Shown: positions 46,198 to 60,100, numbered from the stretch's first letter. The stretch: DNA of 64,000 nucleotides from Malus domestica (GCF_042453785.1 NC_091676.1:689501-753500); one strand, 5' to 3'. Notes: generated by a model from the letters alone, not told the origin. Numbers and translations are program-made.

Positions 46198-48209
46198 TCA
46201 TTCTTGTGAACCATGTTGAGCATCGCTCTCCAGTGCATCAGAGTGACGGAGAGAGTCGAGGCTGGAAGGAACATTCACAAAATTAAGAATTATACGAGAA
46301 TATGATGGAAAAGGAATGAATAACTTCACATTTTAGGCAACAATAACTTCACATTTTAAAAAATCAGGACAACCAAAATTTCTATGTGCTTGTCTTACCT
46401 GCAGTTCTGCGGAACGCCCCATGGTAACATCAAATCTCTCTTCAAATCTGGCGGCAAGGACACAAATCGCTTCCAATTCCGAACCATGATTCTAAGGTCG
46501 TGAAGCTTGCTATCTAGACCATAACAACAATTTGCATGCATTGTACAAACTTGATTCAAATCTTTACTGGGTTCACAAAATCCACCAAAGTAAGCCGTAT
46601 CCAAAAATTTTATTTTCAGTCCGATACTAAAGGTGGTTGGATCAAACTTAATAATATTGAGGACATCCTGATCATGGAACCCAGGGTAGGTTTCCCGCGA
46701 GGAATACCAAAATTTGTAGAACGCTATTGACCTGCTATTGGACTTTACATAGTTAAACCCTCCATTCGGTCTGTTCTGTAAATCGTCCGAGTTGCCTAAG
46801 AAATTATCGCATGCAATCTGAAAATCTGCATCCTCATAAAACTGTGGAAACGGATCCCTGAACCACATAATATCAGCATCCTGGAGGAGGAAAGAACAAC
46901 CAGGAAGGCATTCAAGAAAAGAAAATTTGATTTCAATCAATAAGAACCATATTAAAGCACGCCAACAAGTCTGCACTGAGTCTTACAAATGTATTTTGCA
47001 ATTAATTCTTAAATCCGCCAAGGGGCTGCACGACGAGATCAATATCGAATCAAAACAGAATTGGGAAACCATTACAGATTTAGAGCAGAACCCTACCAAA
47101 TGTATCCTCAACTAATGTAATTCGAGTCTAAAAGTTTCTCATCAGGTTGTTTCAAATATAATTTTTAAACTAATGCAAACTTCGTAATTCAAGCTTAACA
47201 GTTTCTAATCAGGTTGTGCCATAATAAGTTCCAAATTACGAAATTTCAAGTTCAAGTTGCAGAAGAGATTACCGTGAAAACGAAATTGTAGCCCATCTCA
47301 AGAACAGAGCGCAGAAAATCGATCCTTGCCCACATCATCTTCAAGTAGTGAGGGGTCATAAAATAAGCCTCCTGACGAAAATCAAAGTCTTGAATGACAA
47401 GAGCAAAGCAATGGTTATGCACCTCCAAACAACGCTCAAATGCCCTTTGATCCAAGGCAATGATCACCAAATGGTTCAATAGCCTATGAGTTCCAACTCC
47501 AATCCTAAAGCTCTCCAGAAAGAGATCGAGGATCGAGCCGGGAGCTGCCCATGCTTCATTCAAAGTTGTTAAAATCACAGTGCCGTCTTCCATGGTAGCA
47601 TTCTTTAAAACCTTTTCAAGCCTATGTTCCTCGCTAACCTACACAAAGTTTCGAACTTTCTATGAATTTTATGCCATTAATCTAAATTTTCACACTTTTG
47701 TCAGTCACCCAGTAACAATTGTAAGGAAATTAACAATAACTGATCAAAACACAAATCACCCATTTTTAATAGCTCGAGAAAATAAAGAAATATGAGAAGA
47801 ACAATGTCACAATGCTCATTTTTCTGCACACCCATTTTCTTATGTCCCTCGATACTCCTTTGATTTGGGCGTCGAGAGAAGAAAAGGGTGTGCAGAAATC
47901 ATTTCTTTACGGAAAACAAAAAAGCAAAAAATTGAAGGTAGAAATGAATGAGAGTGAGAAGATTAAAGTAAAGGAACTCACGAGAGGGGAAAGGTAGGAG
48001 GAGAAGGAGGCGGAGGGAGAGGAAGAGAAACGGTGGAGAAATCGGAGGGCATTGGAGTCGTTGTAGAGGAGCAGGCAGGAGAGACAGACCGCCACAAATA
48101 AGAGAAACCGGCGGATGAGGACAACGGATTCAGGCATGTCGGAGGCGGAGGAGTTAATGGTCGATGTGCGGCGCGTCATCGCCGGTAGACGCCTCCGGTG
48201 CGGCCGCAT
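46198..48209 (-). CDS. nucleotide-diphospho-sugar transferase family protein (PF03407-type, At4g15970-like)
   Basis: Minus-strand exons 48209-47982, 47638-47273, 46880-46399 and 46261-46198 give 379 codons plus stop. A short basic N-terminus precedes one membrane segment (VVLIRRFLLFVAVCLSCLLL, about residues 28-47) and a Ser-rich stem, the layout of a Golgi type II enzyme. The catalytic domain has VILTTLNEAW, RAFERCL, an NFVFTDADIMWFRDPF stretch with the metal-binding DxD (DAD), NGGFNYVKSN and HDQDVLNII. Proteins of this family transfer sugars to wall polymers or glycoproteins; the substrate cannot be told. The ATG at 48209 was chosen; the codon before it is TTG. It is divergent from SEC24, with two MITEs in the shared 1.47-kb interval. 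Confidence 0.9.
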
Positions 48210-48351
48210 CAATGGAGGTGGCTCGGGATCCGGGCATTGTTTGGTGAGAAATTACGAAATGTCAAAGTCTGTGGGTTGGTGAGTGGAGTGTTGAATGAGG
48301 GTCGATTCCAGTATGTAGATAGATTGATAAGAACTGGGGTCGGTGTGACCG

Positions 48352-48383
<32 letters not shown>

Positions 48384-48678
48384 GGAGTTAATCCAATTAT
48401 ATTTTACTAATAAGCGAGAAATAAATTAAGATTTAAATTTAAACCCTCTCGTAAATAAAAAGGAGCTCTATTAAAGTGTATTATTAACTGGCAATCTAAC
48501 CATTATTCGTTTATTAACATGTGACTAATACGTAATCTGGGAGAATTTAATTGATGAGGGTTAATTAGATTGACAAGAGGTTAAATTAAGGAAGAATTTA
48601 ATTGTGGGAGTTTGGTACACCTACTGCTAAAGCTAATACATTTATAGAATCCTGAGTACGAATGATGTATATTATATG

Positions 48679-48825
48679 GAGGTGTGATATTCACACACTA
48701 TTTTTACTTCTCTCACATTCTTTTAATTTTCGGTTGTCGGATTAGATGAATTAAAGAAGATCAAATGACAGAAATTAAAAAGGGGTGTGGAAGAAATAAA
48801 AAGAGGTGTGTGGATAGCACACCCC
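48679..48825. mobile_element. Mutator-type MITE, twin 1
   Basis: A 147-bp element with ends GAGGTGTGATATTCACACAC and GTGTGTGGATAGCACACCCC; perfect 9-bp TSD TATTATATG (48670-48678, 48826-48834). Same family as 20321-37980. Confidence 0.9.
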
Positions 48826-48834
48826 TATTATATG

Positions 48835-48981
48835 GAATATGCTATCCACACATCTTATTTTACTTCTCACATCTTTCTTGATAAATTTTGTTCGTTGATC
48901 TTCTTCAATTCATATGATCCGACAACTGAAAATTAAAAAAATGTATGAGAAGTAAAATAGGATGTGTGGATATTACACTCC
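48835..48981. mobile_element. Mutator-type MITE, twin 2
   Basis: It begins directly after the right TSD of twin 1 (GAATATGCTATCCACACATC) and ends GATGTGTGGATATTACACTCC. Its left flank is the shared TATTATATG; the right flank TATTTTATA matches only in part. About 147 bp, same internal GTTGATCTTCTTCAATTCAT core. Confidence 0.8.
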
Positions 48982-49678
48982 TATTTTATACTACTTTGTT
49001 AATTTTTTACCATGCATACAATTTCGTTAACTTTTACCATTGATTTCGCGTCGATTTACTTGACGTTGACGAGACATTCAAAAATTGAGAAGTAAAAATG
49101 AATACATAATCCTACAAAACTTTATGTGTGGAACACGAGAAATGTTGCAAAACAAAAGTGCGAAGATCCGTCCATCATAACTTCCAAAAGCTTTTGGATT
49201 TTCTTCGATGTCCTATATGATTCTCTCTCTCGAGACCGGTAAACAGATCGAATTTATTGAGTTTGGATCAGATTCAACTTGATTCGTTAATTTAACGGAT
49301 CATCTGAACCAATTCGTTAAGTTAACGAATTTTACAGATTAATTCAAAATAACCCGTTAAGCATTTATCCAAACTTTAATTTTAACGAGTCAGGTCGGAT
49401 TCAAAATGCCAGGCCTACTCTCAAGACAAAAAACTGAAAGCGAAATAACGGAGATAAAATTTAACCGTTGGAATTAACAGCGGTAAAATCAAAAACCCTA
49501 ATCGTCTCTCGAGCTTCTTCCTCCCCAAGGTTCTTCTCACTTGCCCTAAAAAATCCTTCCTTTTCAGTTCGATTTTCTGAATTTAATCGTAATTATCGAT
49601 CGGAATTGAAAATTGAAGTAGAATCAATAAAGAATTCGAAAGCGGATTAGGGATTTTGGTCTGAATTCGAGCGATCAA

Positions 49679-52600
49679 ATGGCAGCTCCAGGGCCACCCC
49701 GACCCGGTAATCGTCCACCGCCCCCTTATTACAACCCTAACCCAAATCGTATAATTCCTCCCCCAAATTCCGATTCTTTGTCGGACAATTTGCACAATTT
49801 GAATCTCAATCGACCGCCTTCGATGCCCACCTCTGCCCCAAGACCTTCACCTCATTCCCAACCACCGCCGTCAGCACCGCCGGGCCCATTTTCTCGGACT
49901 GCGCAGTCCAGACCTTTACCGGGTCCCCCTCCAGTGGGACCCCCCTCCTCGTTTCCACCGTACGTGGGCCCGTCAATGTCTTCCGGGCCTCCTGTAGCTT
50001 CACCACTTGGCAACAGACCGCCTCCTCCCAATGCTTTCCCGCCGGCACCCCCACCAGGTGTTTTTCTCGGCGGGCCCCGTTTTCCTCCACCTGTTTGCGG
50101 GACTGGACCTTCGGCAACAATGGCTGCAGCTCGGGCACCGCCTCCTCATCATCAGCCTCAGCCTCCGCCAACCATGCATTCTGTATTGGGCAGTTCAGTG
50201 GGCAGAGTGCCTCCAGGTCCGCCCGTGCAGCCGCCGCAACCAGTTTCTCAACCTCCACAAACGTGGTCCATGCATAATCAAGTAAGCTCAAAGCTTTAAA
50301 CTTTTTTTCAGACATTGTATGCAAGTTTTTTTTTTTTTTTCCTCCACTCAATAATCTGACTGAAATGTTTTCAACTGTTTTAGGCACCGCAGCTGCCGCC
50401 AACTTCAGCGTCTGTGCAACCACCAAGAATGTTTGGCATGCCACCACCGTTGCCAAACCAATCCATGACTGCCATATCACATGCTGTGGGGCAAACTGGA
50501 GCTCCGGCGGCAGGACCGTCAAAGATTGATCCGAATCAAATACCACGACCTATTCCAAGTTCCTCAGTGGTTGTGTATGAAACTCGTCAGGGCAATCAAA
50601 CAAACCCTCCTCCGGTATTCATTTAGTTAACTTTTCTGGCCATTAATTGATCTTTAAGAATCATTTTGTGTTTTTTATACGTGCTCGCTGTGTTAGCGTT
50701 TAATGATCTTTCACCTATTACTAAATGTTACTTTTCTGAAGCCTTCTACAAGTGATTACACTGTCAGAGACACTGGGAACTGCAGTCCACGCAATATGAG
50801 GTGCACCATTAATCAGGTATCAACCTGAGCAGTCAACAATTACAAACAAGTAGTTGATTTTGATGTTTGAGATTGTGATTCATTGGATTATGTGAGGAAA
50901 AATCAATTATTCTCAGCATTTTTTATATACATATTTCGCTTTTATTTTAACAGGTTCCATGCACTGCTGACCTTTTGGCGACATCGGGCATGCAGTTGGC
51001 TTTGCTGCTCCAACCTTTGGCCCTTCCTCATCCATCCGAAGAGCCTATTCAAGTAATGCATAAATATTCTTTAGACTGTTTTTTCAATAATATGGTAACT
51101 TAACAGTTTATCATGCGTTGGTCAGTGAGTCATAATCGAGATCTGACGGATCACCGAAAATTTGGGATCACCGCTTCTCTTTGCTATTTGCGGATTTTAT
51201 CTTAGTGTATTAATCGTCCATGTCAAAAGCTCCAAAATTTGTGGGTACACATACTAGATAATTGAAAGATGCATGTCTGCATCCTGGTCCTTCTTGATAA
51301 ACTATTCTTGTTATAGGTTGTGGATTTTGGTGAAAGTGGTCCTGTTCGTTGTTCTCGTTGCAAAGGCTACATAAACCCTTCCATGAAGTTCATTGATCAG
51401 GGCAGGAAGTTCATCTGTAGCTTGTGTGGTTAGTCCAACTTAGGATTGCACCAGTTTTTTATGTATCTACTATCTTTCTTTTAAACTTTGTGTATGCTTA
51501 CTTTTATGAAAGATACTATCAGCCATTTCTGTCATCTTCACTTCTCACATCTCCCAAAGTTTTACATTTATGTTATTCCTTAATTTAGGATAGTTGTCCT
51601 TGTTTTTCCATGTTGAAGTTTTTTTTTCATTGGTATTGATAACATGGGGATTTTACGACATGCACTTGTTTAATTTGCAGGATTTAGTGATGAGACGCCC
51701 CGTGATTACCACTGCAATCTTGGTCCAGATGGTAGGCGTAGAGATGCTGACGATAGGCCCGAGCTTTGTAAAGGAATGGTTGAATTTGTTGCTTCAAAAG
51801 AGTACATGGTTAGTTGGTTCATGAGATTTCCCAGCTTTATGCAGCTTCATGTTTGGTTAATGTTGTTTCTTTTCTGTTTCATTTAGATTCAAAATTAATT
51901 ATCATGTTCCAGGTGCGTGATCCAATGCTGGCTGTGTATTTCTTCCTTATTGATGTATCTATGATTGCTATGCAAACTGGAGCAACTGCGGCGGCATGCA
52001 GTGCAATCAGTCAAGTTATTTCTGATCTTCCTGTAAGTTTTATGCCTATTTTCAGTATGCTAAAGCATGTAATTGCACCTGCTTATATAAAATTTGACAT
52101 ATACTTGTCACCTTGGTTTTAGAGTATGTCAGGTTTTTTAAGTTCTTACAAGAACCTGCTTATTGGATTAAGGTTTTTAGCGACTGATGTAATTGATGAT
52201 TCTACTATTTCAGGAAGGCCCTAGGACTATGGTGGGAATTGCAACATTTGACACTACAATTCATTTTTACAATTTGAAACGTTCATTACAGCAGGTCAAA
52301 ATATTACTTTGTAACTCATGCTCTCTTCTGCAATGAATTTAAAAATTGCATTTGCTTCATTATCTCATCATTTCTCATCCTGGTCTATGGCATGAAAGTA
52401 TACCCCTTTCAATTGTGCTGTCATTCAAAATAGGTGGTTTCTCTTTGTTGGGAGAAACCTTGTTTCAATATACGGCATTAAAAGCATGTCCTAAGTATGG
52501 TTCTGAGAATATATGGTTTCCTGTTGTTATAAGGATTGTACTCCATTTAAACCATGTTACGGTTATGGTTAATACATTTGATCATTTCCCTGTTTACTCA

Positions 52601-55600
52601 ACAACACTAAAACATTCATTTCGATAGAAGATTGCTCACTGATTTTATATTTGATATGTTTTGCAGCCACTGATGCTCATTGTTCCTGATGTACAAGATG
52701 TTTATACTCCTCTGCAGACTGATGTAATTGTACAGATTTCTGAGGTTAGATTTAGACTTCAGTTTTGTTTGTGTTCTCTAGTAAAGCTGTTGATATGTGT
52801 AGGGCAATTTCTTAGCAACCCCAGATACGTCAAACCATTACTTGTTTGACAAATGTCCAAATGATTTTTTGTTAAGCCTTTGGTTGTTTTTGACATGTAT
52901 CCAGTGCCGTCAACATTTAGAACTACTTTTGGAAAGCATCCCATCCATGTTTCAAGATAATAAAACAGCTGACTCAGCTTTTGGTGCCGCAGTCAAGGTA
53001 TGGTATTCATATCTTCTTGCGTTTATTCTGGCTTTTCTGGGTGAGTGTTAAAGATGGTGTGGGAGAGTAAAAAAATAAAAAATTGGAGTTCTTGTTAAAT
53101 TGGGTTTTCCGGTGTTTTATACTGTTATGTTTTTAAAATCACCAGCTTAATGGACACTGTATAATCACATTGATTGATGTCTAAGGGTTTATAGCCTGCA
53201 TTCTAACGTGTTGCCATTTTGTTTATATTTTTCAGGCTGCATTCTTGGCAATGAAAAGGAATGGAGGAAAACTTTTGGTATTTCAGTCAGGTAAGTTCAG
53301 AGACATGTGTAATTTTAGTTTTATGGACTTTCTTTTTACAACATTGTCATGCTTGTTACAGCAATGCTATATTTATCTTGTTCATCTCTCTAAAGAGTGT
53401 TTTTAGAAGTTAAATCTGTTTCTAAAATGGACTTATGAGTATATTCTAAAAACGATAGATGTTGTCTACAGTCTTGCCATCAATTGGAATTGGAGCCCTT
53501 TCAGCTAGAGAGGCTGAAGGAAGAACTAATAGCTCTGCGGGGGAGAAGGTATTGATATATGATATACTGATTTTCTCCAACTACATGTTCTTCCATCTCT
53601 CGTTCTACCTTGAAATCCTGCGATCTGCAAAACTATATTATTTGAGTACTTCATTTGTCCTAACTTCTAACAGAATTATACTCTATGTTTGTGAATCTCT
53701 CTCTTCACCAGGAGGTACATAAATTACTTCAACCAGCTGACAAGATTTTAGAAACAATGGCTATGGAACTTGCTGAGTATCAGGTAAACGTTTAGTGTTC
53801 TGTTTGCATTTGATAAGTAGTTTGTTATAATTCTGAATTCTGCTGATGGTCATTGGTTGGCATTTGTAGACATAGATGTTGATGGGATTACTTATTCATG
53901 CTAATGATCTTTGTCTTTATATGTTACAGGTCTGCGTTGATATTTTTGTAACTACCCAGGTATACATAGACATAGCTTCTATGTCTGTCATCCCAAGAAT
54001 CACTGGTGGCCAGGTACTGGAAAATGTCTATTCTTGCAGTATATTATATAAAATATGGGTTATAGTTCCTGCCATTTTTTTCTTTGTTTAGCCATTTGGG
54101 ATTTTATTAACGGCACTATTCATGATTTCTGTCATTGCAGACTCGACTTACCTCACATTTCCACTCTGTTCCAGGTCTATTATTATTACCCTTTCTCTGC
54201 GGTTGCTGACTCTGCAAAGATCTACAATGACCTTAGATGGAATGTCACACGGCCTCAAGGTTTTGAGGCAGTGATGCGTGTGAGATGCAGCCAGGTAACC
54301 TATTTGGAGTGCTGACGTTCATTTTCTCGTCTTTTCCTTTTGTGTGATAGCAAATGGTTACTTATAATTTCTCTGTTCTGCAAGTGATTGTTTTTCCTGA
54401 TCTACTGTAGGGTCTCCAAGTTCAAGAGTACCATGGGAACTTCTGCAAGCGCGTTCCTACTGACGTTGACCTACCCAGTGTAAGTTATACAACACAAACA
54501 CACATATCATGTACATTCACACACCTATGTTTGCATGTTCTACTTTTGATGGTCTTTGAGTCTTTTTTCTCCACCATGGACTGCGTATAAATGCTGATCA
54601 TATTGTTAGCTTGAATACCAGTATTTATGAAACCTTAACTAATCTTTTATTGTGCAGATTGACTGTGACAAAACTATAACGGTAACCATAAAATATGATG
54701 ATAAGTTGCAGGATGGCTCAGAATGTGTGTTTCAGGTACTAACTAGTTTTACTTTCTAAGTTTCTTGGAATATCTGGTCCAATATCTCCCCATTTTGATG
54801 CTGTGGAGCTTCCCATAATTCCTGTTAATGTTGAAGAAAATGACTCTTATTTTCCTTCTAATTACTTTGTCTTGTCCATTGTCCAGTGTGCGCTTCTATA
54901 CACCACTGTGTACGGTCAAAGAAGAATTCGAGTTACAACGTTAGCTCTGCCATGTACAAGTATACTGAATAATCTTTTCCGTACAGCTGACTTGGATACC
55001 CAGTTCGCTTGTATATTGAAACAAGGTATTTGGTTACACCTTTTTTCACAATCTTGTTTTTTACCTTTGTACCATGCAATTTTCTCATTCACTTTCTTTG
55101 TGCACTCACGCTCTAGTACCAGAAGTCCCTTTTTTTTCATCGCTTCCATGGCACTTTAGTTATCTTTGATGTGGGGAAATGATACTCACAATATACTGTC
55201 GAATTTTCTTTCTGCAGCTGCAATTGAAATTCCTTCTCGCCCGCTCATGCAAGTCCGTGAAAGACTGACTGACCGTTGCATTGGTATTCTGTGTTCTTAT
55301 AGGAAATTTTGTGCTACAGTTTCATCATCTGGACAACTTGTTCTTCCGGAAACACTTAAGCTCCTACCGTTATACATCCTTGGTATCTTCTTCTATGCCT
55401 TTAAGTTATAAAACTTATACTAGTTGTATTTGTGAAGCTAAATGTGCTTTCTCCCTCCAAATAAATAAAATCAGAATTTTGTTATGCCCCAATGCATGGA
55501 CTATGTTATGCATGACTCTTCCGATAAGCATATTAGCAGTCATTGAGGTATGACATTCGTACATGTTTTAATAATTCTGTTTAATTTTTTTTTTCTTTTT

Positions 55601-56617
55601 CAGCACTAACTAAAAGCACGGGATTGCGAGCTGAAGGGAAATTAGATGAACGATCCTACTGGATCAATTATGTGTCCTCTGTTTCTACTCCTTTAGCAAT
55701 AGCACTTGTGTATCCTCGAATGGTGGCAATCCATGATTTAATTTCCAAGGTCCGAAAGGTTTTACCATTACTTAAGTTTGATTTTTCCCTTGCTCTGCTC
55801 TCTCTCTCTCTCTCTGAGACACAAACCAATGCTAGAAATGTGCTCGCTTTCAAGTTATTGATCCTAAAACCAATGGATTTCTGTTAATTGACAGACGGAT
55901 GGATCAATTGTTCCTCCTGCAATTCCACTTTCTAGTGAGCATATCAGCGATGAGGGAATTTATCTTCTTGAGAATGGAGAGGATTGTCTAATATATATTG
56001 GCAGCTCGGTAGATCCAGATATCTTGAAGAAGTTGTTCGGTATTTCTTCAGTTGATGAAATTCCTGCTCAGGTACATGTTAAGCCAAATCATTCTTATAC
56101 ACAATGTCTGTCCAATATGATGCCTAACTACTGACCGACTTGCATATTGGCAAAGTTAATTCTCAGTTTATTTCCCAGTATAAATATCATCCGGTCGCTA
56201 ATATTCTCGCATACACAGTTTGTGCTGCAGCAGTACGATAATCCATTTTCAGCTAAGCTAAATGACATGGTAAATGAGATTCGACGCCAAAGATGTTCCT
56301 ACCTCCGGTAACCTTTTGTTTTTCTGTTACTTTCTCAATCATACATCGTGTTGATTCGATGCAAGTCTAATCAATTCCTCGATTATGTTCTTGCAGCATG
56401 AAATTATGCAAGAAAGGAGATCCATCAGGTCAGTGCGTTGTTGTGCTGTGTAATAATTGTGTTACATAAAAGTTACGGGTTTATGTATTAACTCTTGTAT
56501 TCTACTTTCCCAGGGATGCTCTTCTTCTCGTATATCGTCGAAGATAAAAATTTGAATGGCCTCTCCTATATCGAGTTTCTAATACATATCCATCGGCAGA
56601 TTCAAATGAAAATGTGA
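49679..56617 (+). CDS. SEC24: COPII coat cargo adaptor SEC24, CEF-type
   Basis: 24 exons: 49679-50281, 50384-50614, 50742-50816, 50954-51052, 51317-51428, 51681-51808, 51913-52032, 52214-52294, 52667-52744, 52905-52997, 53236-53290, 53472-53548, 53712-53783, 53930-54013, 54175-54294, 54411-54479, 54658-54735, 54887-55025, 55218-55382, 55604-55749, 55895-56071, 56219-56307, 56397-56428, 56514-56617 (1008 codons plus stop). A Pro/Gly-rich disordered N-terminus (about 280 residues) precedes the zinc finger (CSRCKGYINP and CSLCG), the trunk (YFFLIDVSMIAMQTGA, VGIATFDTTIHFYNLKR), the beta-sandwich (ALLYTTVYGQRRIRV), the helical region and the gelsolin-like end (GEDCLIYIG, NEIRRQRCSYLRMKLC). It packs cargo into ER-to-Golgi vesicles with SEC23. 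The sequence is closest in my memory to Arabidopsis CEF (AT3G44340), with a somewhat shorter N-terminus. Confidence 0.94.
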
Positions 56618-57101
56618 TTAGCTTCTTCGGTCCGATACCGGTCGTGATACCTTCGTTCTGGGCAGCCGCGGGGGGATAGAAAACAAGAAAGGACACCTTC
56701 CTTCACTGCACAGTTTGGTCATAACGAAGGACTTATGGAGGGGAGGGGGTTGGTGCCAGGATTTGTGTTAGTTTATATAGTCAATGGTAAATATTGAAAA
56801 GAAGTAAATTATAGAGCCCCACAAAAGTGGTAAATGGTGAATTAATAAATATAAGAGCTCTCAAGTTTTGTGAAAACATACTATTGTCGACACTATATAT
56901 TTTGTGTGGAAAAAAAATGTTAGAGGCTATTTAACAAAAATTCTAAAATTCTTGGGTGGCCCGGAGGATCAGGTACCCTTAATGTTTTATCCATTAGATT
57001 TTGGTTTTTAATTTTAAAGAATATCTAACAGTTAAAATATCGGTACTATTGAGTACCCAAGAAAGTCCTGTTATAGACCTAAAGTTATCTAATGGGGAAA
57101 T

Positions 57102-57505
57102 TACAGCAATGATTCTTTAACTTTAACCCAATTGAAGTAATAGTTCATCAACTAAAAATTTGTAATCATTTATCCTTTTAACTCATTAAAACGTGTAGTT
57201 ATGATATTTTTTTGTTAACTTTGTTAGAACTTCTTCAAAATGACTCATGTACCATGCATATTATGCATATGAGGTTGAATCTGGGGTCATATAAGGAAAA
57301 CTAAATGAGAAAATTGTGGCAATAGTCCCTCAACTTTAACCTAATTGTAGCAATGGTCTTTCTAACATAACTCATTTTGACGGAAGTTTTGACGTAGTTG
57401 ATGAAAAAGACTATAGCTGCACATTTTGATGAGTTAAGGAACTAATGATCATTGATTTTTAGTTAAGAGAACATTACTTCAATTAAATTAAAGTTAAGGA
57501 ACCAT
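57102..57505. mobile_element. probable foldback or Mutator-type MITE
   Basis: The left arm (GCAATGATTCTTTAACTTTAA, then AATTGAAGTAAT and CATCAACT) is mirrored at the right end (TTAAAGTTAAGGAACCATTGC), giving imperfect inverted repeats of over 100 bp. No clear TSD; boundaries approximate. Confidence 0.6.
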
Positions 57506-57526
57506 TGCTACATTAGTTGAGTGACT

Positions 57527-57812
57527 ATGGCTTGTTTAGACGTGTTTTTAAAATGACTAAAAGCACTTGTAGTCATTTTAAAAGTACGTCCAAACGAGCC
57601 CTAGTCACTCAATTAAAAAAGCTTTTAGAAAAAATGTTTTTGATTTCCAAAAGCACTTCAAGTGCTTTCTACAATAAGCACCAGTTATGTGCTTCTTCCA
57701 GGAAGCACTTTAAGTGCTTTTCCGGAATTTACTCAAATTTTTACTAAGAATTGTTTCCAAAAATATTTTTATCAAAAGTGCTTTCAGTTATTTTAAAAGC
57801 AAATCCAAACGA
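57527..57812. mobile_element. probable MITE with CAAACGAG ends
   Basis: It starts GGCTTGTTTAGACGTG and ends AATCCAAACGAGTCC, inverted with mismatches. The middle is full of AAGCACTT/AAGTGCTT words. No TSD settled. Confidence 0.5.
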
Positions 57813-57849
57813 GTCCTGTTACTCTATATAGTTTCTAGAAGTCGTTTCA

Positions 57850-60100
57850 TTTTTATCCACAGGGGGGACATAAACCTTACCCCTCATAAACAGAGATAAC
57901 AAAAACAATACACAAAAAAGAAGGGGGACATAAACCATATCCTTCTAGAAACGAAAACAAGAGAGATACAAAGAAAAGAGGAGGGGCATGAAACCTAACC
58001 CCTCTAAAACCAAACCTAAATGTCTAAACCTGCAAAACAAGTTGAGCAACACCACAAAGTTAGGGGAAAAAAAGAGTGAGACAAACCTGGATGCCAAAAT
58101 GAACATTAATTTGTGAAGCAATAGCCAGGCAAGCCAACATAGTCCGAAAACAATGCAGCACGAGCCGCTGGCAGAGGAGAATCATGCCAAGTTTAAGTTG
58201 GAGAAGACAAGCCCATGTTAGCAAAATTGTTCGCACCAAAATTTCCTTCCCGATATATTTGAGATAAGTAGAAAGTCATTTTCCGAATGCGGTCCAAACA
58301 AATAGACCATTGGGTACGAAGAGGCCATGGAGGATCAAAATCAAACGATTGAAGAGCAGAAATAACACCAAAGCTGTGACTTTCCAACCAAAGACAATGC
58401 TAATCCAGCTGATATACAAACTTTACACCAATAATAATTGCATATAATTTTGCAAAAAAAAGAATTGCGATAACCAATTCATTGGCAAAAACCACCAAGA
58501 AAATGACCATGACAATTCCTGAAAACTCCTCCACAAGCAGCAGGATCAGGATTTCCTTTAGATAAACCATATGTATTAAGTTTAATCCAAGGAAACCAAG
58601 GAGGAGACCAAAGGACAGGAAAAATAGTAGGCGCCTTGCAAGAGATAGGTCAGATCCCCATCGAAGAGATGATTCGAGTATCAAAACCTTGAGAGTAACC
58701 ACGAATAAACTTTCCACCATGAACAATCACATAATTGATAAACATGCAAAGACGATGAAAACAGAGTGGTCGGCCTTAAAAAAATAAACTTATTTTGAGC
58801 CTTCCAAATAGCCACAATAGTATACAGATCCGAAAAATCCAGAGATTGTTCAATGGTTGGGAAAAGGGCTTATGCATATAGATATCCCAAAAAACATCCA
58901 AAAATTTTGAAAGAGACAAAGAGGTACCAAAATGGCATGCTAACCACCTCAAAAGTTGCCTAGATATCCGACAGCCGAAGAAAAAATGAGTAGTAAATTC
59001 TTCAAAATTATGACATAAACAACAAATGGATACCAAAGAAATACCACGTCGTTGAAGCGCACCCTCGATAGGCAGTTTATCATGAAAAAACCGCCAAGCC
59101 AAAATAGTTAGCCGTGGTGGAATAAAATGCTGCCAAATAACCTTAGCCCAAGCACAATCACTATGTTTCCTTCGAATAAGTTGATAACCAGAAGAAAAGG
59201 AAAACTTCCTAGTAGGTGAGGGCTCCGAAATCAATTTACCATCCTCGACATTTAAGGGAAAAGGTAGACATAAAATTTGTTGCACCACATAAGGGAATAA
59301 ATTTATAAAATAATATGGGAAAGACCAACTTTGTGCTTCAATAACATCTGAAATCCGAGGAAGAACCTTAGGTGAAATGACCGAAGATAAACAAGGGCTA
59401 ATAAATGGGTTTTCCAACCATTTGTCAAACCAAAAGGAAACGGACCTCCCATCACCAATAATCCAACGACTATTATTATTCAGAATAGGCAAAGCACGCT
59501 TCAAACCATGCCACACAGAAGACCATAAATAGATATTTAGTTTTTTGGAAGGTGAAAGAGGAAAACGCTGACGAGCAAAAGAACCCCACAGAGAAGAGGA
59601 TTGTAAAGCATTCCATCCAAAACTAAGCAAAGCCATCAAGTTCAAGGAAGCTAAATCATGAAAACCAAGCCCACCTTCATTTTTAGGTCCACACACCATA
59701 CTCCAATCAACAGTTACCAACTTCTGGGAAGCTAAATCCCTTGACCAAAAAAAATTCCTTGCGCAAGCAGAAATATGTTTTAAAAAGGCAAGATGGCAAT
59801 TGATAAACTAAGAAATTATGGAGGAACAAACTTTGATAAACAGAATGCACTAATTGAAATCGTCCAGCCATTGAGAAAAGTTTTCCTTTCCAACAAGAGA
59901 GGTGGGCTTTAGCCTTGTCAATCAAAGCTTGAAAGTGAATTCTCCTTAACTTACCACGAAAAATGGGTACCCAAAATAAGTGAAAGGAACAACACTCAAA
60001 TAAAAACCAATGTGTCTCGAAACATGCACTTTACGATGAACAAAAGAGGATTTTATGTTCCCATTTAATAACATTTCCTTTTACGAGCACGTAGGAAATC
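57850..60100 (-). mobile_element. 5'-truncated LINE (L1-type) retrotransposon
   Basis: On the minus strand, from about 60075 downward: the end of a reverse transcriptase (KAHLSCWKGKLFSMAGRFQL), a 314-codon piece (59720-58776) with GLGFHDLASLN, WIIGDGRSVSFWFDKW and a zf-RVT cysteine cluster (CCLCHNFEEFTTHFFFGC), then RNase H remnants in other frames (58726-58400, 58387-58193; YREGNFGANNFANMGLSSP). The order RT, zf-RVT, RNase H is that of plant L1 elements. Several frameshifts and stops, a missing 5' half and no endonuclease show a dead, truncated copy. The 3' end lies near 57850, after GGGGGACATAAACC-like repeats; no clear poly(A) or TSD. Confidence 0.85.

Larger units (their letters stand above)
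48210..49678. promoter_or_regulatory. divergent promoter region between the sugar transferase and SEC24
   Basis: 1.47 kb between two start codons on opposite strands. It contains a 28-T run at 48356-48383 and twin MITEs (48679-48981). Just upstream of SEC24, an AAACCCTAAT-like motif (49493-49502) resembles the telo-box seen in housekeeping gene promoters. Confidence 0.5.

Noticed and set aside
48210-48212. start of the sugar transferase one codon earlier
   Set aside because: That codon is TTG; the first ATG is at 48209.
49806-50546. 246-codon minus-strand ORF across the start of SEC24
   Set aside because: It is antisense to the Pro/Gly-rich first two exons of SEC24; high GC content of that region leaves the opposite strand open.
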